DNA of 64,000 nucleotides, from positions 1,054,001 through 1,118,000 of the forward strand of contig CAVRXM010000001.1 of NCBI GenBank assembly GCA_963725085.1, given 5' to 3'. Made by a program: the position numbers and the translations under genes. Origin of the DNA: VRUE01 sp963725085. GTDB taxonomy: Bacteria; Actinomycetota; Thermoleophilia; Solirubrobacterales; 70-9. Below are positions 1 through 8,894 of this stretch, in pieces. The notes under the pieces are model-generated. The model was not told the origin of the DNA, ran no database searches, and saw only the letters and a list, made by a program, of their open reading frames with translations. Position 1 is the first letter of the stretch, and the number at the start of each line of letters is the position of its first letter.

Positions 1-256
1 CTACGGGATCGCGGTGGCCAACATCTGCCTGGCGCAGGAACTGCCGGAAGAAGTCTGCGCCGTTCTCGACATCGAGCCCAACCCCGACCACAACAGCGTC
101 ATCTCGAACGTCGTGCTCGGCAACGGCAACAACCCGGCGCCGTCGCTGCCGCCGGTCTTCGCCAAAGACCTCGCCTGGGACGGGACCGGCCAGGGCAACT
201 GCTGGTCGAAGAACGTGTTCGCGACCGAGTTCCCGGACCCGCTGCCGAGCTGCTGA
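1..256 (+). CDS. C-terminal end of a right-handed parallel beta-helix repeat protein (partial)
   Basis: The frame is open from the window edge to TGA at 254-256, giving about 84 residues of a longer protein. The text around VVLGNGNNPAP followed by GTGQGNCWSKNVF and a final FPDPLPSC is the usual closing segment of secreted beta-helix (NosD/pectate-lyase-like) proteins of actinobacteria, with paired Cys residues in the cap. No catalytic residues are visible in this part, so substrate and role cannot be given. The following SRPBCC gene overlaps its stop codon. Confidence 0.55.
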   Translation, partial: YGIAVANICLAQELPEEVCAVLDIEPNPDHNSVISNVVLGNGNNPAPSLPPVFAKDLAWDGTGQGNCWSKNVFATEFPDPLPSC

Positions 257-684
257 GCCCGCTCGAGCTTGAGCTGAGCCGCGCCCTTCGGGCGCCCCGC
301 GAGCTCGTCTACGCCGCTTTCGCGAGTCCCGAGCGGCTGGCGAAGTGGTGGGGGCCGGAGGGCTTCACGATCCCGAGCCTCGACTTTCACCCCAGCCCCG
401 GGGGCCGCTACCGGATCGAGATGCAGCCGCCGGAGGGGGACCCCTTCTTCCTCGCGGGGGAATTCCGCGAGGTCGATGCTCCGGCGCGGCTCGTTTTCAC
501 GTTCCGCTGGGAGGATCCCGATCCCGATGACGTCGAGAACACCGCGGCGCTCTCGCTTCTCGACCTCGGCGGCACGACCGAGGTGCGGCTCACCCAGGCC
601 CCGTTCAAGACCGCCGCCCGCCTCGGCCTTCATCGCGATGGCTGGTCGGACAGCTTCGACAAGCTCGAACGACTGATCCGTTAG
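253..684 (+). CDS. SRPBCC / AHSA1-type (activator of Hsp90 ATPase-like) protein
   Basis: About 143 residues with the AHSA1 signature: APRELVYAAFASPERLAKWW near the N-terminus, then WGPEGF, a GGRYRIEM strand, a GEFREVDAPARLVFTF strand, and a C-terminal GWSDSFDKLERL helix. These START-like folds bind hydrophobic ligands; the ligand is unknown. The first ATG (421) lies inside the domain and would remove the first third. No ATG, GTG or TTG exists in this frame between position 1 and 421, so the most likely start is CTG at 253 (CTGA overlap with the upstream stop) or CTG at 250 or 274. There is no clear ribosome binding site, so the start is uncertain; the family call is firm. Confidence 0.7.
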   Translation: MSPLELELSRALRAPRELVYAAFASPERLAKWWGPEGFTIPSLDFHPSPGGRYRIEMQPPEGDPFFLAGEFREVDAPARLVFTFRWEDPDPDDVENTAALSLLDLGGTTEVRLTQAPFKTAARLGLHRDGWSDSFDKLERLIR

Positions 685-772
685 CGCCCGCCACGGAATC
701 TCGGTTGTCGTTTGCCCCTGACAGCCGATCGGGTAATCCGTTTCAAGGAATGAACCAAGGAAGGGAATACCG

Positions 773-1636
773 ATGAAACGCGCACTGGCGCCCACGTGTC
801 TGGTTGTCGCATTTGTTGCGACTCTCGGCCTCGCCGCCGCCGTCTCCGCCGCGCCGAGCGGCTCCAGTGATCTCAAGATCACGAAGACCGCAAGCGCCGG
901 GACGGTCAACGTCGGATCGAATCTGACCTACACGATCGGAGTGCAGAACCTGGGCCCCGACCCCGTCGGCGGCGTCACTGTGACCGATCAGCTTCCGAAA
1001 CAGGTCGACCCCGTTTCCGCGACCTCGACCCTGGGACAGTGCTCGACGCAGAAACGAACCATCGTCTGCAAAATCGGCGGGCTGGAATTCGGGCCATCGG
1101 CGATCTCGAGCTCAGCGGGCGTGACCGTCACCGTCGTCGTCCGCAGGAGCGGCAAGATCACCAACACCGCGTCGGTCAATGGTGATCTGAAAGACCCGGT
1201 CCAATCCAATAACAAGGCGTCTGTGACCGTGACCGGCGTGAACGCGAAACCCGCCCCCCGGGCAACCTGCCGTGGGTTCGCCGCCAACGTCGTCGGGACG
1301 CCGCACACGGACCTCCTGACCGGGACTCCCGGCCGCGACGTGATCGCCGCCCTCGGCGGCAACGACACGATCATCGCCCTCTCGGGTCGCGATCTCGTCT
1401 GCGCCGGCCGCGGCAACGACGTCGTAACCGGCGGGCCGGGGGCCGACCGCGTGTTCGCCGGCTCCGGCAGGGACCGGGTGCTTGGTCGGGGCGGGCCCGA
1501 CGTCCTCAAGGGCCTCGGCGGCGCCGACGTCCTCAAGGGCAACGCTGGGGCGGACCGGCTGCGCGGCGGCCGCGGGCTCGACAGGTGCCGCGGGGGCGCC
1601 GGGCTCGACTCGCTCCGCAGCTGCGAGCGGCGCTAG
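773..1636 (+). CDS. Secreted DUF11-domain protein with RTX-like calcium-binding repeats
   Basis: 287 residues preceded by an AAGGAAGGG ribosome binding site. A signal peptide occupies about residues 1-27 (hydrophobic core, AAVSAAPS cleavage). Residues 35-150 form a DUF11/CARDB-like beta-sandwich (ITKTASAGTVNVGSNLTYTI, NTASVNG). From about 165 onward there are eight or so degenerate nonapeptide GGxGxD repeats (GTPGRDVIAALGGNDTI, GGPGADRVFAG, GLGGADVLKG), which in RTX proteins bind Ca2+ and fold as a beta-roll after secretion. It is probably a wall-associated or released surface protein. The two Cys pairs in the repeat region (CAGRG, CRGG/SCER) may form disulfides. The gene converges on the broken gene at 1633-3499. 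Confidence 0.8.
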   Translation: MKRALAPTCLVVAFVATLGLAAAVSAAPSGSSDLKITKTASAGTVNVGSNLTYTIGVQNLGPDPVGGVTVTDQLPKQVDPVSATSTLGQCSTQKRTIVCKIGGLEFGPSAISSSAGVTVTVVVRRSGKITNTASVNGDLKDPVQSNNKASVTVTGVNAKPAPRATCRGFAANVVGTPHTDLLTGTPGRDVIAALGGNDTIIALSGRDLVCAGRGNDVVTGGPGADRVFAGSGRDRVLGRGGPDVLKGLGGADVLKGNAGADRLRGGRGLDRCRGGAGLDSLRSCERR

Positions 1637-3499
1637 CGCGCTCGGGTGCTTGGGCGCGAGCCGGAGCTTCAGCCGCTTCGGCTTCGAGCGGTTTCGCGCC
1701 AGGTCGGTGGCGACGGCGGTGGCGCGGAACCGCCCGCCCGCGCCGAGCCTCTTCGCGAGCTTGCCGCGGACCGGAATCACGACCTTGCGGGAGGCCTTCT
1801 TGCTCTTGACCCTGCCGGCGATCACTCGCTTGCTCTGTCTGGCTCGGTTCGAGATCGCGTCGACGACAATCGCGACCCGGGCCGGCTCGGAAAGCTTCAG
1901 CAGGAATTTGTCGCGCGCCTTCCCGTTCACGAATCGAAAGCGCCTGATCCTCGGTTTGACGGTGTCCTTGCCGACTTTGATCGTGACCGTCGCGGAGTTC
2001 GAGTCACCGCCGTCGTTGCCCGCGGTGTAGGCGAAGCTGTCGGTGCCGGCGAAGCCCGGCTTCGGGGTGTAGGTGAACGTCATCGTCGCTCGGGTCGAAC
2101 GGGCTCAAGGTGCCGTGTCCTGGATTGCCCGAGTGCCGCGCAGTCTCGATTCCCGGCCCGGTGCAGGAGAGCGGCACCGCGATCGGCCTGCCCTGTTGGA
2201 CGACCGCGCTCGAGTCGCGCGCAGATCGGTGGCTCGAGGAAGCGGCGGACGAGGACGTCGTCTTTCTGATGGGTGAGGAAGGCGGCGAAGCCGAGCGCGG
2301 GCTGTGCGGCGCCGAATACCGGGCCGGCGGGCTCGCCGACCAGGGAGCTGATCGCCCCACTCGGGATGCCTGATGAATCGATCGCGCGCCCCATCACCGT
2401 TGACGTTGACATCGTGAAGTCGGGCCAGACGACGGCCCCTGAGCCGCGGTCGTCGATGATCGAGCCGATCAGATCTTCGGCCAGCCCTCCGGCTGCCGAG
2501 ACCGGCTCCGGCGGTCCCCGGAATTCGCCACTCGGGTCGAGCCCCCGCGTGTAGAGGATGCCTTCTTCGGGCGGGATGTAGCGCACCCAGGCGACGAGGA
2601 AGTCGCCCGCCGTGTCCGAGGCGATCGACATCCGGGTGCTGACAGGCCCCGGGGCGCTGCCGTCGATGGTTACCTCGCCCCCCACCGGGGTGCCGGTCGG
2701 GTCGAGGCGGGCGCCGCGAAGGATGAAGGTTTCCGAGCTGTCCTGGCGCCAGACCACGAGGCCGTTTCCATGGGGGTCGACCGCGATTTCGGGGTCGGCG
2801 GTCGAAGTGCTCGAGGAGATCACCTGGGGCATGCCGACCTGGCCGTCGGCCGTGACGGTGTTCAGTTCGGTGCCGGCGCTTCTCCAGGTCGCCACGGTCG
2901 AACCGTTCGGCAGCGCCGCGATCTTCAGGCCGGAGCCGCTTCCGACATCGCGGACCGTCGGGTCCATGGCGCTGTCGGGGTGCACTCGCCTGACCGAGAC
3001 TTTCGCGTTCCCGCCGGTGTCGTTGCGCCAGCCGACGGTCGCGACTCCCGCCGGGTCGACGACGACCCGGGCTTCGACCGGGTCGATTTTCCCTGGATCG
3101 GGCGCCTCCAGCGTCAGCAGGGGCCCGAGCGAGCCGTCTCGCTCGACCCAGCGGCCGAGGACCGTGTTGGACGTTGATGAACGTGCGCCAGACGGCGAAT
3201 ACCCGCCCCGAGGGGGCCGCGGCAAGCTGCGGTTCGATCGCCGGGCCGTCGTAGATTTCGATTTCGGGGCCGAGCTGCCCTGACGCCGAGAGCCAGCGCG
3301 CCTTCACGCCGTCCTTTTCGGCGAAGCTCCAGGCGACCAGGGTGTTGCCGCTCGGAGTCGGTCGCGATCCCGCTGGCTTCCGGGAACGGCCCCGTCCCGA
3401 TCAGGTCGTTTTCGGGGGCGAAGCCCGCCTGCGCCGTCGCGCACTGCGCCAGAACGGCGACGAGAACCAGTGTCGGCAGGCGGAAGCGGATGAGGCGAA
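1633..3499 (-). pseudogene. Frameshifted secreted propeller/Ig-like protein
   Basis: Read right to left, the reconstructed protein has a signal-like N-terminus (LRLIRFRLPTLVLVAVLAQ), propeller-type strands (VFAVWRTFINV, ATVGWRNDTGGN, FLVAWVRYIPPEE), a PIAVPLSCTGPG segment, a cadherin/Ig-like MTFTYTPKPGFAGTDSF module and a basic C-terminus (SKPKRLKLRL). Continuity needs frame changes near 3350, 3172, 2227 and 2085. Each is repaired by deleting one base (for example removal of one G at 3350 restores DSEGNTLVAW). No ATG, GTG or TTG start is visible at the 5' end, right after the upstream gene's stop. At its 3' end the last frame stays open into the RTX gene's antisense. It is a sibling of the intact gene at 3502-5067. 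Real decay or local sequence error both fit. Confidence 0.65.
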
Positions 3500-3501
3500 G
3501 C

Positions 3502-5067
3502 TTAGCCCCGACGTTTCCGTTTTTTCGGTTTGACGACCTTGAAGTTGACCGTCTCGGTGCGCGACACCTGACCGGCTGCGTCGGTGATCACCAGGCTGGC
3601 GCGGTACCGACCGGGCTTCAGTTTGCGGCCGGCGATCCGGCCGTTGAACTCGATCGTGTTGGCGCCCGCCGTCACCGCCTGGCGGATCTCGCCGACCTTC
3701 CTGTAACCGGTGCAGTTCTTCTTCTGGCCTTTTTTCGCCGCGACGCAGACGGTTTTGCCTTTCCGCTTCTTCTTCGTTCCCCTGAAGCGCTGTTCGATCG
3801 TCAGAACCGCCTGGCCCGCCTCTGTCGATTGGAACTTGAATCGAGCGCCCTGTCCCGGGCGCAGGGTTGAGCTGTCGATGCCGAAGCCGCTGACGCCCGG
3901 CGGCGTCGTGTCGGGGGTCGTCGTGCCCGAGTCCTGCTGCGGGTCGAGCGGCACGACCCGGATCGCGCCGGAGATGCCCGGCGTCCAGACCGCGAAGCCG
4001 TGGCCGTCGGCCCCGGCCGCCAGCTCGGGTTCGTAGAACGCTTCCGAGCTGGCCAGGGTGCCGGCGGCGGAGAAGTTGGCGCCCGACGGGTCGCTGACCG
4101 AATAGCGCAGGCGGCCGCCTTCGTAGAGCGTGGTCCAGACGACGTGGATCCGGCCGGAGGGGTCCTGGGCGCTGTCCGGCGCGCCGAGGCTGGCGTCGTC
4201 GATCGGGTTCGAGCCCTCGATGAAGGTCGCGCCGCCGAACGTGTTGGTCGCCGCATCGAAGTGGCGCAGGCCGATGTGGGTGTCCCCGGCGACGAAGTAC
4301 CGGTAGGTGAGGAAGACGCCGTTCGGCCCGGTGTTGAGCGCGGTGTCGCTGTTGTCGGGCTCGGGCGAGGGCAGGGTCTTGTCGATTTCCCAGTTGGCGA
4401 CGTTGTTGATGTTGACGGCGGAGAGGGGGCTCCCTTTGTAGACGCCGTACTTGACGACTTCGAGGTCGTTGGTCGCCGCCACCAATTTGTTGGTGCCCGG
4501 GACGCGGACGACCTCGGGCCCGTAGACGAAGAGGCCACCGGTCGCGTAGGTCACGCCCTGAGCGCCATCGACGAGTGCCGCCTTCGCATTCGCGCCATTG
4601 GTGCCGACGTAGGTCGAGACGTCGTCGAGCCAGGCCCCTCTGCCGTTCGTTTCGGGGCCGGAATCGATCTGCACCGGCCCTTCGAAGCTGGTGCCGTTGT
4701 TGGTCGAGACCCAGCGATATGTCCGGCTCAAGGTGTCGGGGCACTGCGAGCACCCGGCGATGACCACGACCTTTCCCGGGGCCGGCGTGAAGACCTGGGC
4801 CTTTCCGGCGCGCTGGACTTCGCTCGACCCCGGGAACGTGAGCATTTCGGTCCGATTGCAGGCTGTCGCCTCGGAGCTGATGCGGCAGTAGCCGACCTGG
4901 GTGTTCGCCGCGTCGGTCTCCCAGACGACGTGCCCGCTCCCATCGGATCCGACCGCGACGCTGGGATCGGCGCCGGCGCCGGCGGTGAACGGGGTCGCCG
5001 CCTGCGCGCCGGCCGGGACGGCGAGGCAGGCGGTAGCGATCAGAAGGAATCGGATGAGCAGGCGCAT
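3502..5067 (-). CDS. Secreted propeller-like protein with Ig-like basic C-terminal domain
   Basis: 521 residues from ATG 5067, chosen because GAGGAG lies just upstream and a clean signal peptide follows (MRLLIRFLLIATACLAVPAG, cleavage at AQA-AT). Residues 20-380 carry BNR/sialidase-like strands (GSDGSGHVVWETD, YRWVSTNNGTSFEG, GRIHVVWTT, DGHGFAVWTPG), suggesting a beta-propeller. A TTPDTTPP linker leads to a beta-sandwich ending in AGRKLKPGRYRASLVITDAAG, a C-terminal module common in secreted proteins of this lineage (also in the gene at 58345). There are several Cys pairs. No sialidase catalytic residues were recognised, so no enzyme activity is assigned. It may head a transcript with the broken sibling 3' of it. 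Confidence 0.7.
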   Translation of the reverse strand: MRLLIRFLLIATACLAVPAGAQAATPFTAGAGADPSVAVGSDGSGHVVWETDAANTQVGYCRISSEATACNRTEMLTFPGSSEVQRAGKAQVFTPAPGKVVVIAGCSQCPDTLSRTYRWVSTNNGTSFEGPVQIDSGPETNGRGAWLDDVSTYVGTNGANAKAALVDGAQGVTYATGGLFVYGPEVVRVPGTNKLVAATNDLEVVKYGVYKGSPLSAVNINNVANWEIDKTLPSPEPDNSDTALNTGPNGVFLTYRYFVAGDTHIGLRHFDAATNTFGGATFIEGSNPIDDASLGAPDSAQDPSGRIHVVWTTLYEGGRLRYSVSDPSGANFSAAGTLASSEAFYEPELAAGADGHGFAVWTPGISGAIRVVPLDPQQDSGTTTPDTTPPGVSGFGIDSSTLRPGQGARFKFQSTEAGQAVLTIEQRFRGTKKKRKGKTVCVAAKKGQKKNCTGYRKVGEIRQAVTAGANTIEFNGRIAGRKLKPGRYRASLVITDAAGQVSRTETVNFKVVKPKKRKRRG

Positions 5068-5178
5068 GTTCTCCTCAGGGGTTCGCGGACGAGTTGCCAA
5101 GCGTTTCAGAGTTCGTCCTCGCCGACGCCGTTCCTTGGACGGATTGCGACCATTTTCGGGGACTTGCTCAGTCGGATC

Positions 5179-5262
5179 CCCGGGGCGGACCAGGCCCGTC
5201 TCGTAGGCGAGGACGACCGCCTGGACGCGATCGCTGAAATCGAGCTTGCGGACGAAGATCGC
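5179..5262 (-). pseudogene. Remnant of a LuxR-family HTH regulator (C-terminal end only)
   Basis: On the minus strand a 27-residue stretch beginning IFVRKLDFSDRVQAVVLAYE and ending TGLVRPG matches the last helices of LuxR/NarL response regulators (recognition-helix end and helix 10, DRVQAVVLAYE). A TGA (5263-5265) directly precedes it and the rest of the HTH and receiver domain are missing. It continues open into the 3502-5067 frame. It is best read as the stump of a deleted regulator gene. Confidence 0.55.
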
Positions 5263-5332
5263 TCAAGGCGGCGGCCCGCCTGCCCGAAGTATTAAGTTGT
5301 GGGAGTGGCCGGCCAGGGGGCCGGTTCGAAGG

Positions 5333-7171
5333 TTGGCAACAACGGCAAAAAAGCAAGAGCGGGTGATCGTCAGGTTCGCTGGCGATTCTGGCGATGGCAT
5401 GCAGCTTGTCGGCGCCAGATTCACGGCGGCGACGGCGCTGTTCGGCAACGACCTCTCGACCCTGCCCGACTTCCCGGCCGAGATCAGGGCTCCGGCCGGG
5501 ACGCCGCATGGCGTCTCCGCCTTCCAGATCCACTTCGCCTCGCGCGACATCCTCACCCCCGGCGACTACCCGAACACGCTGGTCGCGATGAACCCGGCCG
5601 CCCTCGCCGCCCACCTCGGCGCGCTCGAGTCCGGCGGGACCCTGATCCTCAACGAGGACGCGTTCACGAAAGGCAACCTCGCCAAGGCCGGCTATGAGGA
5701 GAACCCGCTCGACGACGGGTCGCTCGACGGCTATCAGCTCTTCCGCGTCCCGATGACGACCCTTACTACGCGGGCGACCGAGGGAATCGAGGGCCTGAAG
5801 CCGGCCGAAGCCCAGCGGACGAAGAACGTCTTCGCCCTCGGCTTGATCTCGTGGATGTACGGCCGCCCGACCGAGTCGACGATCTCCTGGCTGGAGACGA
5901 AATTCGCCAAGCGGCCCGCGGTCCGCGATGCCAACATCGCCGCCTTCAAGGCCGGCTACAACTTCGGTGAGACGACCGAGATCGCTGCGACCCCGGTCGA
6001 GATCGAGCCCGCCCCGCTCGAGCCCGGCGAGTACCGCAACATCGACGGCACCCAGGCGATGGCGATCGGGCTGATCGCCGCGAGCGTCAGGAGCGGGCTG
6101 CAGATGTTCTTCGCCAGCTACCCGATCACGCCCGCCTCCGAGCTGCTACACGCGCTCGCCAGCCGCGGCCGCTTCGGCGTCCGCACGGTCCAGGCCGAGG
6201 ACGAGCTCGCGGCCGCGAACATGGCGCTCGGCGCCGCCTTCGCCGGCAAGCTCGGCGTCACCGCGACCAGCGGCCCGGGGATGGACCTGAAGGCGGAGAC
6301 GATCGGGCTGGCGGCGATGGTCGAGCTGCCGATGGTGATCGTCGACGTCCAGCGGGCCGGGCCCTCGACCGGAATGCCGACCAAGACCGAGCAGGGCGAC
6401 CTACTGATGGCGATCCACGGGCGCCACGGCGAGAACCCGATCCCCGTCTTCGCCCCGGCGACGCCGGCCGACTGCTTCACGATGGCGGTCGAAGCGGTCC
6501 GCACCGCGGTCCGCTACCGGACCCCGGTCATCCTCCTCGGCGACACCTTCCTCGCCAACTCCTCGGAGCCATGGCGGATCCCGGACAGCTCCGAGCTGCC
6601 GGAGATCGATCCCGAGTTTGCTCAGGCGCCGAACACCGGCGACGATTTCATGCCCTACCTGCGCGACGAGCGCGGCGCCCGCCCCTGGGCGATCCCCGGG
6701 ACGCCCGGCCTCCAGCACCGGCTCGGCGGCCTCGAGAAGGAGGACGGGAGCGGCAACATCAGCTACGACCCCGCCAACCACGCGCTGATGACCAAGCTGC
6801 GGGCGGCGAAGCTCGAGAACCTCGCCAGGGAGCTGCCCGCGCTCGAGGTCGACGCCGACGAGGGGGCGGAGCTGCTGGTCCTCGGTTGGGGCTCGACATA
6901 CGGGGTGGTCAGGGCCGCGGTGCGCCGGGTGCGCGAAGAGAACGTCCCGATCGCCGTCGCCCACCTGCGCCACGTCCACCCGCTGCCGGCGAACACCGGC
7001 GAGGTCGTGAGGAGCTTCCCCAAGGTCCTGGTCCCCGAGCTGAACAGCGGCCAGCTGCTGAGCATCATCCGCTCCGAGTTCGTCGTCGACGCGGTCGGCT
7101 TCAATAAGAACGAGGGCCTGCCGATCCTCGCCGAAGAGATGGAGCAGGCAATCCTGGAGGCACTTTCATGA
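5333..7171 (+). CDS. korA: 2-oxoglutarate:ferredoxin oxidoreductase, fused gamma-alpha subunit
   Basis: About 612 residues. The N-terminal gamma domain (VIVRFAGDSGDGMQLVG, then DFPAEIRAPAGT) is fused to the pyrimidine-binding alpha domain (NIDGTQAMAIGLIAASVRSG, SYPITPASELLHAL, VQAEDELAAANMALGAAFAG, ATSGPGMDLK, GPSTGMPTKTEQGDL). This is the architecture of actinobacterial KorA, which with KorB converts 2-oxoglutarate and CoA to succinyl-CoA, CO2 and reduced ferredoxin using TPP. The frame stays open upstream to 5246, but family length fits a TTG at 5333 (ATTAKKQERV). A GAAGG sits very close to that codon, and GTG 5363 is an alternative. Its stop overlaps the korB start (ATGA). Confidence 0.88.
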   Translation: MATTAKKQERVIVRFAGDSGDGMQLVGARFTAATALFGNDLSTLPDFPAEIRAPAGTPHGVSAFQIHFASRDILTPGDYPNTLVAMNPAALAAHLGALESGGTLILNEDAFTKGNLAKAGYEENPLDDGSLDGYQLFRVPMTTLTTRATEGIEGLKPAEAQRTKNVFALGLISWMYGRPTESTISWLETKFAKRPAVRDANIAAFKAGYNFGETTEIAATPVEIEPAPLEPGEYRNIDGTQAMAIGLIAASVRSGLQMFFASYPITPASELLHALASRGRFGVRTVQAEDELAAANMALGAAFAGKLGVTATSGPGMDLKAETIGLAAMVELPMVIVDVQRAGPSTGMPTKTEQGDLLMAIHGRHGENPIPVFAPATPADCFTMAVEAVRTAVRYRTPVILLGDTFLANSSEPWRIPDSSELPEIDPEFAQAPNTGDDFMPYLRDERGARPWAIPGTPGLQHRLGGLEKEDGSGNISYDPANHALMTKLRAAKLENLARELPALEVDADEGAELLVLGWGSTYGVVRAAVRRVREENVPIAVAHLRHVHPLPANTGEVVRSFPKVLVPELNSGQLLSIIRSEFVVDAVGFNKNEGLPILAEEMEQAILEALS

Positions 7172-8214
7172 GCGAGAACGGCAGCAGCAACGGCGCCGGC
7201 GGGAACGGCAGCGCGGTCCTGACCAAGGCGGATTTCCAGTCCGACCAGGAAACGCGCTGGTGCCCGGGGTGCGGCGACTACGCGATCCTCGCCAGCGTCC
7301 AGGCGCTGATGCCGGAGATCGGGGTGCCGCCGGAGCGCACGGTCTTCATCTCGGGCATCGGCTGCGCGGGGCGCTTCGTCTACTACATGGACACCTACGG
7401 GATGCACGGCATCCACGGCCGGGCGCCCGCGCTCGCGACCGGCATCGCCGCCTCGCGCGATGACCTCTCGGTCTGGGTCGTGACCGGCGACGGCGACTCG
7501 CTCTCGATCGGCGGCAACCACCTGATCCACGCCCTGCGGCGCAACGTCCCGATCAAGATCCTGCTCTTCAACAACCAGATCTACGGCCTGACCAAGGGCC
7601 AGTACTCGCCGACCAGCGAGAAGGGGAAGATCACGAAGTCGACCCCGTTCGGGTCCGAGGACCCGCCGTTCAACCCGCTGGCGCTGGCGCTCGGGGCCGA
7701 GGCCTCGTTCGTCGCCCGCACCGTCGACGTCGAGAAGAAGCACGTCGCCGAGACCCTGCGGGCAGCGGCCGAGCACGACGGCGCCGCCTTCATCGAGATC
7801 TACCAGAACTGCAACGTCTTCAACGACGGCGCCTTCGACGCCGTCCGCGGCAAGGGCGGGGCCCCGAACCAGATCCGCCTCGAGCACGGCGAGCCGATCC
7901 GTTTCGGGGCCGAGAGCGAGCGCGGGGTCGTCCGCGCCCCCGACGGCAGCCTCACCGTCGCCGACATCGCCGAGGTCGGCGAGTCGGCGCTGGTCGTCCA
8001 CGACGCGCACCTCGAGAACCAGAGCCACGCGGTCGCCCTCGCCCGGCTCTCCGAGCGGCCAAATGGGCCGACCCCGATCGGGGTCCTGCGCTCGGTTGAT
8101 CGCCCGGTCTACGGCGCCGGCCGGCAGCAGGAGCTGAGCGAGGCCCACGCCGGGGCATCGATGTCGGACGTCGACGACCTCCTGCACTCGGGCGACACCT
8201 GGACCGTCTCCTAG
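7168..8214 (+). CDS. korB: 2-oxoglutarate:ferredoxin oxidoreductase, TPP-binding beta subunit
   Basis: 348 residues. CPGCGDYAILASVQ near residue 32 provides the metal/cluster CxxC, and GDGDSLSIGGNHLIHALRRN followed by NNQIYGLTKGQ is the TPP motif with its Mg2+-binding Asp and Asn. It pairs with the preceding korA through a 4-nt ATGA overlap, so translation is probably coupled. The N-terminal NGSSNGAGGNGS tail is a low-complexity extension. No separate ferredoxin-like delta subunit gene is nearby, as is usual for the two-subunit actinobacterial enzyme. Confidence 0.9.
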   Translation: MSENGSSNGAGGNGSAVLTKADFQSDQETRWCPGCGDYAILASVQALMPEIGVPPERTVFISGIGCAGRFVYYMDTYGMHGIHGRAPALATGIAASRDDLSVWVVTGDGDSLSIGGNHLIHALRRNVPIKILLFNNQIYGLTKGQYSPTSEKGKITKSTPFGSEDPPFNPLALALGAEASFVARTVDVEKKHVAETLRAAAEHDGAAFIEIYQNCNVFNDGAFDAVRGKGGAPNQIRLEHGEPIRFGAESERGVVRAPDGSLTVADIAEVGESALVVHDAHLENQSHAVALARLSERPNGPTPIGVLRSVDRPVYGAGRQQELSEAHAGASMSDVDDLLHSGDTWTVS

Positions 8215-8251
8215 CGTTTAGGACCCCTCGATGCGGGGACCGGTCCGGTAA

Positions 8252-8893
8252 GTGGCGAGTCTGAAGTTCCAGATCAGCGTCTCCCTCGACGGCTTCGTCG
8301 CCGGCCCGAACCAGAGCGTCGAGGACCCGCTCGGCGAAGGGGGAGAGGCGCTGCATGACTGGGTCCTCAAGCTCGAGGCCTGGCGCCGCCCCCACGGGCG
8401 CGAGGGTGGCGAGGTCAACGCCAGCACCAAGGTCTTCGAGGAGGCGTCGGGAAACGTCGGCGCGAGCCTGATGGGCCGCAACATGTTCGGCGGCGGCCCC
8501 GGCCCCTGGGGCGAGGAGCCCTGGAAGGGTTGGTGGGGCGACGACCCGCCCTTCCACCACCCGGTCTTCGTCCTCACCCATCACGAGCGCGATCCGCTCC
8601 CGATGGAGGGCGGGACGACCTTCCACTTCGTCACCGAAGGAATCGAGGCGGCGCTCGAGCAGGCGACCGCCGCCGCCGGAGGGAAGGACGTCGCAATCGG
8701 AGGCGGCGCGGAGGCGATCCGCCAGTACATCGCCGCCGGCCTCGTCGACGAGATGTGGCTGCATGTCGTCCCGATCCTGCTCGGCGCCGGCGCCCGGCTG
8801 TTCGACGAGACGACCGCCGAGGCGGGCCTCGAGCAGGTACAGGTGGTCGAGGCGCCCGACGTCGCCCACCTCAGGTACCGCCGCGCCGGCTGA
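8252..8893 (+). CDS. RibD C-terminal / dihydrofolate reductase-like protein
   Basis: 213 residues from GTG 8252. The N-terminus KFQISVSLDGFVAGPNQS is the DHFR-fold first strand and loop of the RibD_C family. LMGRNMFGGGPGPWG and IGGGAEAIRQYIAAGLVDEMWLHVVPILLGAGARLF are the NADPH-binding glycine loop and the closing strand-helix unit. Members are small NADPH-dependent reductases, often unlinked to riboflavin synthesis; the substrate here is unknown. It converges with the phosphoesterase gene, with 1 nt between the stops. Confidence 0.82.
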   Translation: MASLKFQISVSLDGFVAGPNQSVEDPLGEGGEALHDWVLKLEAWRRPHGREGGEVNASTKVFEEASGNVGASLMGRNMFGGGPGPWGEEPWKGWWGDDPPFHHPVFVLTHHERDPLPMEGGTTFHFVTEGIEAALEQATAAAGGKDVAIGGGAEAIRQYIAAGLVDEMWLHVVPILLGAGARLFDETTAEAGLEQVQVVEAPDVAHLRYRRAG

Positions 8894-8894
8894 G

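Noticed and set aside
1112..1632. Extension of the minus-strand propeller frame across the RTX gene
   Set aside because: The text becomes Ala/Val/Glu-rich mirror of the RTX repeats, and the gene has several frameshifts, so the frame here is not meaningful.
3401..4753. 450-residue minus-strand frame
   Set aside because: It is an out-of-frame shadow of the secreted gene at 3502-5067; only its tail beyond 3500 overlaps the real pseudogene start.
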